Source: Branchiostoma floridae (Eukaryota > Chordata > Leptocardii > Amphioxiformes > Branchiostomatidae). From it: 64,000 nucleotides of DNA. Position numbers and translations under genes: made by a program. Shown in pieces: positions 9,397-18,770 of this stretch (positions within the stretch are counted from its first letter, which is position 1; each line of letters begins with the position of its first letter). Under the pieces are notes generated by a model, which was not told where the DNA came from, did not search any database, and worked only from the letters and a program-made list of their open reading frames with translations. Where the stretch lies: positions 426,679 to 490,678 of the forward strand of contig NW_023365758.1 of assembly GCF_000003815.2 (NCBI RefSeq), read 5' to 3'.

Positions 9397-10800
9397 TCAC
9401 TTAGAAGTGTGTTTGACCATGTGTCGGCGCAAATTACTTTGATGTGCAGCAGAATAATCGCACTGGTCACATTTATAAGGTTTCTCGCCTGTGTGTCTTC
9501 TCATATGTACGGTTAGACAATACCTACGAGGAGCTTTGTATCCACACTCCTCACATATGAGGGATTTTAGACCAGTGTGTCTAGCCATGTGTTTGGTCAA
9601 ATAGCTTTTCCCTGTAGCAGAATAGCTGCATTGGTCACATTTGTAGGGTTTCTCGACTGCATGTGTTTTCATATGTCGAGTTAGGCAGGACCTGTCAGCT
9701 GTCTTGTACCCACACTCACCACACATGAAGGGTTTCTCACCGGTGTGCTTAGCCTTGTGTTTGTCCAGTCTGCATTTCGCTACAGCCGAATAATCACATT
9801 GGTCGCATTTGTAGAGTTTCTCACCTGTATGCCTTCTCGTATGCTGAGATAGTTGGTACTTGGTAGCAGTTCTGTAACTGCACTCTCCACACATGAAGGG
9901 TTTTACATCGGTGTGTGTAGCCATGTGTCGGTTTAAATCGCTTTTCGCTACAGCGGCAAAATCACATTGGTCACATTTGTAGGGCCTTTCGCCTGTATGT
10001 GTTCTCATGTGTACGGTTAAGGAAGAGACGACATTCGTCCTGTATCCGCACTTTCCACAAATGAACGGTTTGGCGTCAGTTTGCTTAGTGTGCTTAGTAA
10101 GGTGAAGGTCCAAAGCAAATTTCTGTGCAGCAGAATAGTCGCACTGGTCACACTTGTAAGGTTTCTCGCCTGTATGTCTTCTCATATGTCTGGTTAAGGA
10201 AGACCTGTCAGCCGTCATGAACCCACACTCTTTGCAGATGTATGGTTTTTCTCCGGTGTGTTTGACCAAGTGTGTGTCCAAATTGCTTTTTTGTGCGGTA
10301 GAATAGTCACAATGGTCACATTTATAAGGTTTCACACCTGTATGTGTTCTCATATGTTCGGATAAGCGGGACCTGTTATTAGTCGAGTATCCACACTGTC
10401 CACACATATATGGCTTTTCTCCGGTGTGATTAGCGAGGTGGATGTCTAGAGAACGCTTATGTGCAGCAGAATATTCGCACTGGTCACATTTATAGGGTTT
10501 CTCTCCAGTATGCCTCCGAGTGTGTATGGATAGCCTAGCCCTTGTGGTTGCCCTATAGTCACATTCAGTACACGCAAAAGGTTTATCAACAGTAGGTTTC
10601 ACCGCAAGCCTGCCCGTCTGCTCTGTTCCACCTTGTGCTGGAGGATGGTCGGATTCTTCTCCGCACGTTTCCTCACATGGAATGTGCCCTTCCTCGCTCT
10701 GCTGTCTTCCCGTGTCTAATGCCTCGCTGCTGCTTGTCTCGTCTCCAGGGTGTACAACTGGATGGTCGTCCATAGCAGTCTCGCTGCTTGTCTGGTCCAT
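9397..10800 (-). CDS. C2H2 zinc-finger protein 3 (467 aa, 14 fingers), intact
   Basis: The most intact gene of the array. The start is ATG 10800, two bases after the acceptor CCTTAG (AG|AA-ATG). Residues 1-82 are the acidic head (MDQTSSETAMDDHPVV, HPPAQ). Then come 14 C2H2 fingers alternating between the CxECGYRT and CDQCDYSA types, the last ending HMVKHTSK and a stop. One linker is lengthened (HTKQTDAKP between fingers 6 and 7), which may divide the fingers into two DNA-binding blocks. All Cys and His ligands are present. The head and fingers 1-3 resemble those of the exons at 22331-23297 and 36695-37661, so gene 3 belongs to the parental type of those exons. Presumed sequence-specific DNA-binding protein in the nucleus; target unknown. 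Confidence 0.9.
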   Translation of the reverse strand: MDQTSSETAMDDHPVVHPGDETSSSEALDTGRQQSEEGHIPCEETCGEESDHPPAQGGTEQTGRLAVKPTVDKPFACTECDYRATTRARLSIHTRRHTGEKPYKCDQCEYSAAHKRSLDIHLANHTGEKPYMCGQCGYSTNNRSRLSEHMRTHTGVKPYKCDHCDYSTAQKSNLDTHLVKHTGEKPYICKECGFMTADRSSLTRHMRRHTGEKPYKCDQCDYSAAQKFALDLHLTKHTKQTDAKPFICGKCGYRTNVVSSLTVHMRTHTGERPYKCDQCDFAAVAKSDLNRHMATHTDVKPFMCGECSYRTATKYQLSQHTRRHTGEKLYKCDQCDYSAVAKCRLDKHKAKHTGEKPFMCGECGYKTADRSCLTRHMKTHAVEKPYKCDQCSYSATGKSYLTKHMARHTGLKSLICEECGYKAPRRYCLTVHMRRHTGEKPYKCDQCDYSAAHQSNLRRHMVKHTSK

Positions 10801-11035
10801 TTCTAAGGGGAAAAAATTCAAAATTGAACGATAAAAATCATTCTATTATCTATTACCTTGGGCTTGGTGTCCTGGAGCAATCGTACAGATATAATACAGC
10901 ACGCGAGATTTTGGCCCCAAAGTTGAAAATAGTCTCGAGAACAAAACATTGACGCGAATGACCTATACAACATTTTTTTTGTATATGTGCTTCATAAGTT
11001 CATATTCCTGGTGTTTGTGAACTTTGTAAAAATAA

Positions 11036-11070
11036 GCAGCACGCACGCATGCACGCACACCCACACACAG
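11036..11070. repeat. Short CA/GCA-rich tract in intron 1 of gene 3
   Basis: GCACGCATGCACGCACACCC followed by CACACA. It is the short counterpart of the CA repeats in the other introns. Confidence 0.7.
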
Positions 11071-11099
11071 ACTAATGGCTACTACAAACGACTAGTAAT

Positions 11100-11360
11100 G
11101 CCCCCCTCCCTCATAATAATCGGTTACTGTTTTCCCAAGAAAGAAGCCGCTGTTTATGTAGTACTTTAGAACAAATTAGCACACCCAGGGTAGAACAATA
11201 GTTAACAAGGTTCTTACCTACCGATTGTTGATCTTGCTTGAATGCTGAGGTGTTGAATTGTGAAAATTCCGTCAAACTGGAAAGGAATGCGATCCTCCAA
11301 CAAATCAAGATGGCGGACACGCAGATTGGAGTTTAAAGGTCAAAGTTGATCTACCTGATT
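11100..11360 (-). promoter_or_regulatory. ZNF promoter module 3, exon 1 of gene 3
   Basis: Minus-strand order: CAGGTA (complement of about 11352-11357), AAGGTCAAAG half site (11336-11345), AAGATGGCGG on plus (11307-11316), exon 1 end at 11218 (TAG|GTAAGAA) and the intronic C-run on plus (11100-11111) followed by TAATCGGTTACTG. It is most like modules 6 and 9, in keeping with the kinship of the genes they serve. Confidence 0.75.
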
Positions 11361-11960
11361 ATCCACTACTAAGTGCAACAAAGTGTCAGTTTTATCGAAC
11401 TGTGTCGTGTCTACTTACGTATTCTCGAAGCAGAAGTAGGGTCGTGGGATAGTAGTGGTTAGGATTTTTTACCGAGCCGGTATTTTTTTACCGATAGGAA
11501 CCGTATGACAGAATTATGCACTAGTATATAGTCGCATATCGCAAATATCTCCTGAGAAATAAACAGCATGACCTAAAGTATAGTCGCTGCGATATTGATT
11601 ACTTTTTGTGCCTCACCAATTCCATGTTGTATGCCTTGGTCGAAAAGTGGACTTTATTTCATTTTAGGGTTCCCCATGCCTTGCCAGTGGTGTACTAACA
11701 GTCAAGTACCCCTGGAGTATATTTTCGCATAGTGAATTCGATAGAAATTTGTGTCATTTCGATATGCCGAGTTTTGTTTAAGAATTATTTTTTTCTTTTT
11801 AAGAGCTATGAGCCAATCAAATGTATGTTACTCCAGTAGGCAGTGATTGCTCGGCAGTGAGGGAGTCCATCAGATGACGTCACGGCTCCCAGCTAATTTG
11901 CTCCACCAAAGACACATAATAAAGGGTTAATGCCCCGGCCCGAGGTGTATATGGTGAGAT
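11361..11960. other. Intergenic spacer of cassette unit 1
   Basis: No gene is seen. The stretch 11440-11660 matches 24840-25080 and 38880-39130 (pieces such as CGCAAATATCTCC and CGATATTGAT), so it is the unit 1 version of the spacer between the gene-3-type and gene-4-type genes. Confidence 0.6.
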
Positions 11961-12045
11961 AATCCCTGGTCAGGTGCGATAACCACCTCGTTCGCTACGC
12001 TCACTCGGTGGTTTATTCGGTGGTTATCGCACCTCACCAGGGATT
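11961..12045. repeat. Palindrome abutting the assembly gap
   Basis: The 27-base arms 11961-11987 and 12019-12045 are inverted copies with one mismatch (AATCCCTGGTCAGGTGCGAT inward), with a loop of about 31 bases. The N gap begins two bases later, so the gap is probably caused by this hairpin or by a larger inverted structure. This may be one terminus of a transposable element. Confidence 0.75.
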
Positions 12046-12046
12046 G

Positions 12047-12346
12047 NNNNNNNNNNNNNNNNNNNNNNNNNNNNNNNNNNNNNNNNNNNNNNNNNNNNNN
12101 NNNNNNNNNNNNNNNNNNNNNNNNNNNNNNNNNNNNNNNNNNNNNNNNNNNNNNNNNNNNNNNNNNNNNNNNNNNNNNNNNNNNNNNNNNNNNNNNNNNN
12201 NNNNNNNNNNNNNNNNNNNNNNNNNNNNNNNNNNNNNNNNNNNNNNNNNNNNNNNNNNNNNNNNNNNNNNNNNNNNNNNNNNNNNNNNNNNNNNNNNNNN
12301 NNNNNNNNNNNNNNNNNNNNNNNNNNNNNNNNNNNNNNNNNNNNNN
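12047..12346. other. Assembly gap (300 N)
   Basis: Unknown sequence. The round size suggests an estimated or default gap length. Open frames drawn across it are meaningless. Confidence 0.98.
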
Positions 12347-12659
12347 ACCAACGTGGAACGGGGCCTTCTGATTGGTCCGCGGCGCCTTGCAATATTATAA
12401 TAGAATTCAAGCTCGCCGTTTGAACAAGATTTTTTCGGACAAATGGTTTATAAGTATATATGCGTAGGTAATTTAGAAAAAAACAAGGTTTCCCGTAAAA
12501 GGTAAAGGAATTTTATTCTAAATGTAAGATTTAAGCCAAGTATACAATCAATTTCATTCTTACGACTATCATCTCAATACATTGATCAGAATAAGCCATG
12601 GAACAGACACAAGCCAACAAAGTAGCCATATGAAAAAAGTAAAGTCAATAAAACTCATT

Positions 12660-12800
12660 TTTACTTGACTCTTGAGTATTGTGAGGAAAGTTGTGTATTT
12701 CCCAAGGACACAAGATCGGCGACACAACAACGGATTCGAACCCCATACCTCTGGGATATGAATAGAACAAACTAAAGATTGCACGGCACGACCCAACTAA
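12660..12800 (-). mobile_element. SINE fragment (tRNA-headed family)
   Basis: It shares with the copy at 7440-7745 the box B region (plus GGATTCGAACCCCATACCTC), the word CCCAAGGACACAAGATCGGC and GTGAGGAAAG. It is truncated on the 3' side. It lies downstream of gene 4, at a position corresponding to the SINEs at 25108-25322 and 39190-39395, so it was probably inserted before the cassette was duplicated. Confidence 0.7.
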
Positions 12801-13224
12801 TTTAAATCCAGCCATTTAAGCAAGTATTTCAGTTACTAATATCAGCATTGAAACGTTATTACAACATAACAGTAATACATCGTATAATATTAAATACATC
12901 TGTTTCCAAAATATTGAAACTTACAACATCTATCTTCATAACAGCAACGTTCAAAAGTTTTGAGGCCTAAACTCAAAGGAAGCGGTCTAGCGCACAATTC
13001 AGACTATAACGACGATGGCAAAACAATCGATGCACGATAATAGATGGCTTTATAGTCTCCATCCCCGTGACGAAACATCTCTGCACCATTGTGACCACGT
13101 GTAAGTCTTTTCTTGAAGCAGAATATTGGCACTAATCACAATGGTGTTTTAAGTTTTCACATGTTCTTTTTCATGCCCATTCCGGATAGTTAAGATGTGC
13201 ATTTGAGTCTATCAACTGTATCCA
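12801..13224. other. 3' flank of gene 4
   Basis: The segment 12840-13010 matches 25370-25560 and 39440-39620 (for example GAGGCCTAAACTCAAAGGAA), which are the 3' flanks of the paralogous genes at 26025 and 40099. No gene is seen. Confidence 0.6.
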
Positions 13225-13367
13225 TATGAAGTGAGTTTGACCAAGTGTTTCTTAATAATATATTTTGTCCGTAGCAGAAAGAATAGTCCCATTTCTAAGG
13301 TTTCTCACCAGTCTGTTTTATCATATGTCTGGATAGGTAAAACCTGCGATCAGTTCTGTATTCGCAC
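13225..13367 (-). pseudogene. Decayed last two fingers of gene 4
   Basis: Minus-strand remains of an odd-type finger (GECEYRT followed by a His-containing helix) and of a terminal even-type finger are still readable in another frame. They were separated from the gene by an insertion in the linker near 13380 (ACTAGTAT where relatives read directly from PY to MCG). Relatives end with intact versions of these two fingers. Confidence 0.65.
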
Positions 13368-14297
13368 TCACCACACACATACTAGTAGGGTTGTCCCCCT
13401 GTGTTTAGCCATATGTCGGTCTACATGGCTCTTCTTTGCTGCAGAATAGTCGCACAGGTCACATTTATAAGGTTTCTCGCCCGTATGTCTTCTCATATGT
13501 ATGGTTAAGGAAGACCTGTCAGCAGTCCTGTATCCGCACTCTCCACACATGAAGGGTTTTTCGCCGGTGTGTTTAAGCATGTGTCGATCCAAATCCGATT
13601 TCCGAACAGAAGAATAGTCGCAGTGGTTACATTTATAGGGTTTCTCCCCTGTATGCCTTCTAATATGTATGGATAGTTTAGATTTGTGAGCAGTCCTGTA
13701 TCCACACTCACCGCATATGTAGGGTTTTTCTCCGGTGTGTTTAGCCTTGTGACGGTCTAAGTTTCCTTTATGTGCAGTAGAATAGTCACATTGGTCACAT
13801 TCATATGGTTTCACACCTGTATGTCTTCTCATATGTACGGTTAAGACAGACCTATCAGCCGTCCTATATCCGCACTCTCCACACATGTAGGGTTTATCTT
13901 TGGTGTGTTTTGCCATGATGTGGGTGTCTAAATTGCATTTCTGTGCAGCAGAATACTCGCACTGGTCACATTGGTAAGGTTTCTCACCAGTATGTGTTCT
14001 TGTGTGTTTTACTAGGTTAGCCTTTGAGGCTGACCTATAGTCACATTCCGTACACTCGAAGCGTCTTTCCAAAGTACGTTTCACTGTACGCTTATCCGTC
14101 TGCTCTGATCGACCTTGTGCGGGGAAATGGCCATAATCTAGATCTACACCGCACTTTTCCTCACATGGAATGTCCCATTCGTTGTTCTGCTGCCTTCCCG
14201 TGTCTAATATCTCGCTGCCGATTGTCTCGTCAACAGGGTGTATAGCTGGACGATCGTCCATAGCAGTCTCGCTACCTGTACTGCTTCTCTCGTCCAT
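13368..14297 (-). CDS. C2H2 zinc-finger protein 4 (309 aa), 3' end truncated by frameshift
   Basis: The start is ATG 14297, two bases after the acceptor GTTTTAG (AG|AC-ATG). The acidic head (about residues 1-88; MDERSSTGSETAMDD, then a slightly changed HFPAQ motif) is followed by eight alternating fingers. Finger 2 has one extra residue between its last two His (HIMAKH). The frame shifts just after finger 8 and ends RGTTLLVCVW, losing two fingers (13225-13367). It is paralogous to the genes at 26025-26915 and 40099-40986, which have the same finger count and an intact end. It is probably still a DNA-binding protein of eight fingers, but the damaged end makes that uncertain. Confidence 0.75.
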   Translation of the reverse strand: MDERSSTGSETAMDDRPAIHPVDETIGSEILDTGRQQNNEWDIPCEEKCGVDLDYGHFPAQGRSEQTDKRTVKRTLERRFECTECDYRSASKANLVKHTRTHTGEKPYQCDQCEYSAAQKCNLDTHIMAKHTKDKPYMCGECGYRTADRSVLTVHMRRHTGVKPYECDQCDYSTAHKGNLDRHKAKHTGEKPYICGECGYRTAHKSKLSIHIRRHTGEKPYKCNHCDYSSVRKSDLDRHMLKHTGEKPFMCGECGYRTADRSSLTIHMRRHTGEKPYKCDLCDYSAAKKSHVDRHMAKHRGTTLLVCVW

Positions 14298-14437
14298 GTC
14301 TAAAACGACAAAAAACATCCGAAATTAAAATAAAGTAACTACTACTATGCTATTTTGTGAACCTTGGAAGATTAGCCTTATACTAGAGCTGAATGGTTTT
14401 ATTAACAGTGATATATATCATTATCAATCGATCACAC

Positions 14438-14600
14438 AATCACACACACACACACACATACACATTCACACACACACATACATACACACACGTGCACACA
14501 CACACACGCACTTGCATACATACATGTCCACACTCAAACACATGCGAGTTAACCTATTCACGGTATAAGGTGAAGTAATTAACACACACACACACGCGCA
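14438..14600. repeat. CA microsatellite in intron 1 of gene 4
   Basis: Interrupted (CA)n with CATA and CGTG variants, at the usual intron position. Confidence 0.9.
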
Positions 14601-14711
14601 AGGATAAATCAGGGTTAAAAAAAGACAAAAATACCACCAGAAAACCGTACAAAGCAAGGACTTAGTGGGATCTAGTCCTTGTCAATGTCCACAACTAGTG
14701 TACATCGTATT

Positions 14712-14978
14712 GCCCCCCTCCCCCATGCAAATCGATCACTGTACATTTTCCAGTAAAAGAACCTCTGTTTTTGAAGTACAGAAGATTAAGCAGACAAAGA
14801 AGAGAATAGCAGACAGTTAACTCATGCCTTACCTACCGGCTGATAGTGTTGTTCCGTTTCTGAGGTGTTGAATTGACGTTAAAATGACGCCAAATGGCAA
14901 GGAACGTGATACCGGACTTTTCAAAATGGCGGACATTCTAAACTAGAAGGTGAAAGGTCAAAGTTCATATACCTGATA
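14712..14978 (-). promoter_or_regulatory. ZNF promoter module 4, exon 1 of gene 4
   Basis: Minus-strand order: CAGGTA (complement of 14970-14976), AGGTGAAAGGTCAAAG on plus (14948-14963), AAAATGGCGG (14923-14932), exon 1 end at 14833 (GGTAG|GTAAGG), and the C-run (14712-14724) followed by AAATCGATCAC. It is almost the same as modules 7 and 10, which serve the paralogous genes. Confidence 0.8.
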
Positions 14979-15605
14979 TAGCCATATTGCTGCTCAAAAA
15001 ACGCTAGAAAATAAAATTCCCTTTATTATTTACACATCTTTTGGGGCATTTTCTTAAAATATTTACGTATTTGCCTACTGTGTGTCTTTTGGTTGGACAA
15101 GTTAATTAAAGCTTGTGACGTCACAGAATAGATTGCATTGAGTATTAGCTGGTTTGGCTATATAGGGGTTTATGATTGCTTGATTGTTTTACCTCAAAAC
15201 TTTGATTGTATCCTGACATTTTTACTGTGCATACATACACATGGTATGCATGAAGAACATGGGAAGGTATTGCAAGAAACAAAGTTGACTTGAGGGAACA
15301 GTTGACTTCATTTTTTTTATTTTGATGTAAAGTATCACAATGCTATGAAGACCCATATACATGAAATACAGTAGATACAATGTTTTGATAGTTGGTGACA
15401 AAGAAATTAAGTATGAAGTCAATAACAGTGTTATATCAACGTTTAGCTAGCAATAGTCCTAGATTTTCAGCTAGCAATATCAGTGTAGCAATTCAATATT
15501 ACAAATGTAATACTAGTATACAGTTTTAGAGGAAATATTGTCCTCAGATTAAGGCATACAATGTCTATGTATACAGCATCAACTATCCAGGCCTATGGTA
15601 TTAGA
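14979..15605. other. 3' flank of gene 5
   Basis: Matches 30600-31250 in unit 2. A minus-strand AATAAA (15321-15316) and the shared word around GATGTAAAGTATCACAA mark the probable 3' end of gene 5. No gene is seen. Confidence 0.5.
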
Positions 15606-15955
15606 CAGGGCTCGAAATACTTTTTTCTGCATACCTGCACTGGTGCAGGTAACATTGAAAATCACCTGCACCAGACAAATTTTACCTGCACAACTCTGAA
15701 TTTGGGAAGTGTGGATCATACTAAAATTGTTCAGGAACCATTGCTAATTATTCTTTAATTATATTGTATAGGTGGTAATAGTCAATGCAGCTAATAACAA
15801 ATTGAATCTATATACACCTACATCATAGGACATTTATGTATAAAACACAGTACATGGACCAGTGCAGGTTAGGTGCAGGTAGACATCAGAAATACCTGCA
15901 CAGCTCCAATTTTACCTGCACTAACATGCATATGCAGGTGGTATTTCGAGCCCTG
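15606..15955. mobile_element. hAT-like non-autonomous element (MITE, 350 bp)
   Basis: The terminal inverted repeats are CAGGGCTCGAAATAC at 15606 and its exact complement ending at 15955. TATTAGA flanks both sides (15599-15605 and 15956-15962) as a 7-base direct repeat; hAT targets are normally 8. The inside has several ACCTGCAC/GTGCAGGT words in both orientations near the ends. The CAGGGCTCGAAAT start is typical of hAT elements. The matching spot in unit 2 (about 31245) has no such insertion, so it came after the duplication or was absent from that lineage. Confidence 0.85.
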
Positions 15956-15962
15956 TATTAGA

Positions 15963-16790
15963 TATTGTATGTAATATAAAAGGGGTGTTCAAAAAGCAGA
16001 GTGGGCTAAACCAGGAAGGAAAGAGCACGACACAAATTTCAGACTATGATTTGAAGGGGTACAACCCACATTTAAGACTATGATTTAGAATGAGATGGAA
16101 CGTTGAGATGGAATGCAGTTTTAGAGTTTGCAGTCATGAAGTAGTAGTAGTACTCAGTAGCAGAAGTAGTAGTGTCCAGTATTTAATCATACTGCTGCTG
16201 GGGTCCCAGACACAAGTGTTAGCAGCAATCGGCTAGTCTTCACACCGCAAGCCACTGAACGAATGTCCCAACTCGGTGACCTCACAGGGGTTTTCAGCTG
16301 TTTGACCATTTAAAGGAGGGCTTTCACCTGTATGTTTCTGGATAGGTAAGACATGTTAACCGTGGTATAACCGTGCACTGTCAAATATACAGCTAAGTTA
16401 ATCTTTAAGCAGATATTGTGGTAGCATAAGATAGTATCATAATCTGGGGAAGGAATTTTGCCGGCAGAGGAATTTTATTCCACCGCTTAAAAAAAAAAGA
16501 AGAAGTTAAAACTCCTCTGCCTGCTAAGTTCCCCAGCTTATGATACTGTTGATGCAAAAACTTTCACAGTGGTTTAATGTTTGCGGTTTTCACGGTGGCC
16601 GATTTAACGCAAACTTAATACTGCAAACATTTTCCTATGGCAGTATGAGACGATGGTGCATGGTGCAACCCCGAACTTAAATCCACTGCGAAAAGTCCTT
16701 TTTCCCGCTACCACGAAATCAAATCCCCAGGAACTTAAATGCACTTACAGTCTATCTTATGTCACCGCAAGATCTGCTTGGAGATTACAG
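15963..16790. other. 3' UTR of gene 5 with foldback remnants
   Basis: The segment 16250-16400 includes a decayed odd-type finger fragment on the minus strand (the words aggctttcacctgtatgttt and gacatgttaaccg). An inverted repeat lies at 16433-16470 and 16510-16548 (ATAGTATCATAA outermost), and a MITE end (TCTGCTTGGAGATTA) at about 16770-16785. All belong to the foldback family seen at 3931-4092. Confidence 0.5.
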
Positions 16791-17804
16791 CTAAGTGGTG
16801 TGTTTGACCAAGTGTTTGATTAAATAGCTCTTCCTTGTAGCAGAATAGCCACATTGGTCACAGTTGAAGGGTTTCTCGCCTGTATGGGTCCTCATATGTT
16901 CAGATAGGTGAGACCTGCGAGCACATCTGTATCCGCACTCTCCACACAGGTAGGGTTTTCTTCCAGTGTGTTTAGCCATGTGCTGTTTTAAACTGCCTTT
17001 CTGTGTAGCGGAATAATCGCACTGGGCACACTTGAAGGGCTTTTCACCTGTATGTGTTCTCAGATGTTGGGATAAACGAAGCTTCACAGCCGTCCTATAT
17101 TCGCACTCTCCACACATGAATGGTTTTACCCCGGTGTGTCTAGCCATGTGTTGGTCTAAGTTACACTTCGTTGCTGAAGCATAGTCGCACTGGTCACATT
17201 TATAGGGCTTCTCGCCCGTATGTTTTCTCATGTGTGCGGTTAGGTGAGACCTGACAGCCGTCCTGTATCCGCACTCTCCACAGATGTAGGGTTTCTTGCC
17301 GGTGTGTTTGGCCATGTGTCGGTCTAAATCGCTTTTCTCCGCAGTGGAATAGTCGCACTGGTCACATTTGTAAGGCTTCTCGCCTGTGTGTCTTCTCATA
17401 TGTTTGGATAGGTGAAATTTGTGAGCAGTCCTGTATCCGCACTCCCCACACATGTAGGGTTTTCGTCCAGTGTGTTTGGCCATATGCTGCTTTAAACTGC
17501 CTTTCTGTGTAGCGGAATAATCGCACAGGTCACACATGTAGGGTTTCTCGCCTGTATGTCTCCTGATGTGAACGATTAACGAAGATTTGTCAGATGTTCT
17601 ATATCCACACGTTTCGCACACAAAGCGTTTTTCGCCGGTGTGTTTAGTCATATGTCGGTCCAAATTGCCTTTCAATGTAGAAGCATAGTCACACTGGTCA
17701 CACTTAAAGGGTTTTTCACCAGTATGTGTTCTTGTGTGTTTTAATAGATCAGCATTTGAGGCTGTTCTATAGGCACATTCCGTGCAAGCAAAGCGTTTAG
17801 CCAT
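16791..17804 (-). CDS. C2H2 zinc-finger protein 5 (337 aa, 12 fingers), head frameshifted
   Basis: Twelve well-formed alternating fingers with complete ligands, ending KHLVKHTT. The normal head is out of frame: the family ATG (17969, after acceptor TTTTTAG) reads MGDLPTVHSGT and then stops, because one base is missing where relatives read GGAGACGAGACAAG. The first in-frame ATG is 17804, directly before finger 1 (MAKRFACTEC), so a headless protein could only be made by internal initiation. The copy at 31524-32537 has the same lesion, so the lesion predates the duplication, and both finger arrays have stayed open since. Either the headless form is used or both are recent pseudogenes. Confidence 0.6.
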   Translation of the reverse strand: MAKRFACTECAYRTASNADLLKHTRTHTGEKPFKCDQCDYASTLKGNLDRHMTKHTGEKRFVCETCGYRTSDKSSLIVHIRRHTGEKPYMCDLCDYSATQKGSLKQHMAKHTGRKPYMCGECGYRTAHKFHLSKHMRRHTGEKPYKCDQCDYSTAEKSDLDRHMAKHTGKKPYICGECGYRTAVRSHLTAHMRKHTGEKPYKCDQCDYASATKCNLDQHMARHTGVKPFMCGECEYRTAVKLRLSQHLRTHTGEKPFKCAQCDYSATQKGSLKQHMAKHTGRKPYLCGECGYRCARRSHLSEHMRTHTGEKPFNCDQCGYSATRKSYLIKHLVKHTT

Positions 17805-18082
17805 AGTATATTTATGGCAATCCTGTCTGGTATTCTGTTCCACCCTGTGTGGGGAAAATGGTCAGATTCGACTCCGTTCTTTTTCCTCACATGGAATGCT
17901 GCCTTCCCCTCTCTACTTTTTCGCTGCTGCTTGTCAGGTCCCAGAGTGTACCGTCGGAAGGTCGCCCATTTCTAAAAACAATAAGTCAGCCATAATGTAA
18001 AGACAGGAAACAGTCCCATACTTATTGTAATGTTAGTCACCAAACACACAAACACATGAAGCATATACACATAACGTTCCCG

Positions 18083-18173
18083 CCCCCCCCCCCCCCCCCA
18101 CACACACACACAATGCACAAATACCCACACACACTCATGAATACTAGTACACACACACATTACACACACGGGA
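18083..18173. repeat. C-run and CA microsatellite in intron 1 of gene 5
   Basis: A run of C (about 18083-18100) passes into (CA)n with CATTA variants. The counterpart in the paralogue is at 32797-32945. Confidence 0.85.
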
Positions 18174-18502
18174 AATTCATAACTAACAATTTTGCAAGCC
18201 CAAGGACCAACATGGCGTTGGTAATCCTAATCGATAGCAACATGTCATGCATATTCAATAATTTGTTGTTGTTTCACGTCCATTTCTCAGCTAGGCATGA
18301 GCTTACTTGTAAGTTGTTTCTTTAGATGGGGCTTTTCAACTATTGGACTACTATCTTCACTGGGATCTGTTACCGTACTTTACTCGTACACGTTTTGGCA
18401 GAGAATGCTTATAAGTCCTATATATAATACGTTGTTGTCCTTGATTTACGTCTATTTCTCCGCTAGACGTGGACTCCAGGTACCATACGTCGTCATGCCA
18501 AC

Positions 18503-18770
18503 GCCCCCCTCCCCATAGAAATCGAACACCGACATTCAGAGACATTGAAGTGCGAATGAATTAACAACGTAGAGAAGACAAGGTAGTTGCCTAAGGTTTT
18601 ACCTACCGGTTTATGGTGCTGCTTGATTGCTCTATTCTCTTGAAACTGGCAAAACTGGAATCAAAGGAATGTTGCCCACGCTACTAGTCGAATCAAAATG
18701 GCGGTCAGGCAAATTGACCCTAAAGCACTGTGAAAGGTCGAAGGTCAGAGTTGATGTACCTGATTACCCC
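18503..18770 (-). promoter_or_regulatory. ZNF promoter module 5, exon 1 of gene 5
   Basis: Minus-strand order: CAGGTA (complement of 18757-18763), AGGTCGAAGGTCAGAG on plus (18735-18750), AAAATGGCGG (18695-18704), exon 1 end at 18603 (GGTAG|GTAAAAC), and the C-run (18503-18514) followed by AAATCGAACAC. It is nearly identical to module 8 and recognisable in the broken module 11. Confidence 0.8.

Noticed and set aside
9397-10570. Regular 84/168-base repeats resembling a CRISPR-like array
   Set aside because: The repeats are zinc-finger codons in one open frame, with no spacers; the organism is an animal.
12008-12410. Open frames crossing the N gap
   Set aside because: They consist of unknown residues.
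17820-17843. GTG or other non-ATG starts proposed for gene 5 (17843) and gene 5' (32594)
   Set aside because: Animal initiation at these codons is unlikely. The first in-frame ATGs (17804 and 32537) were used.
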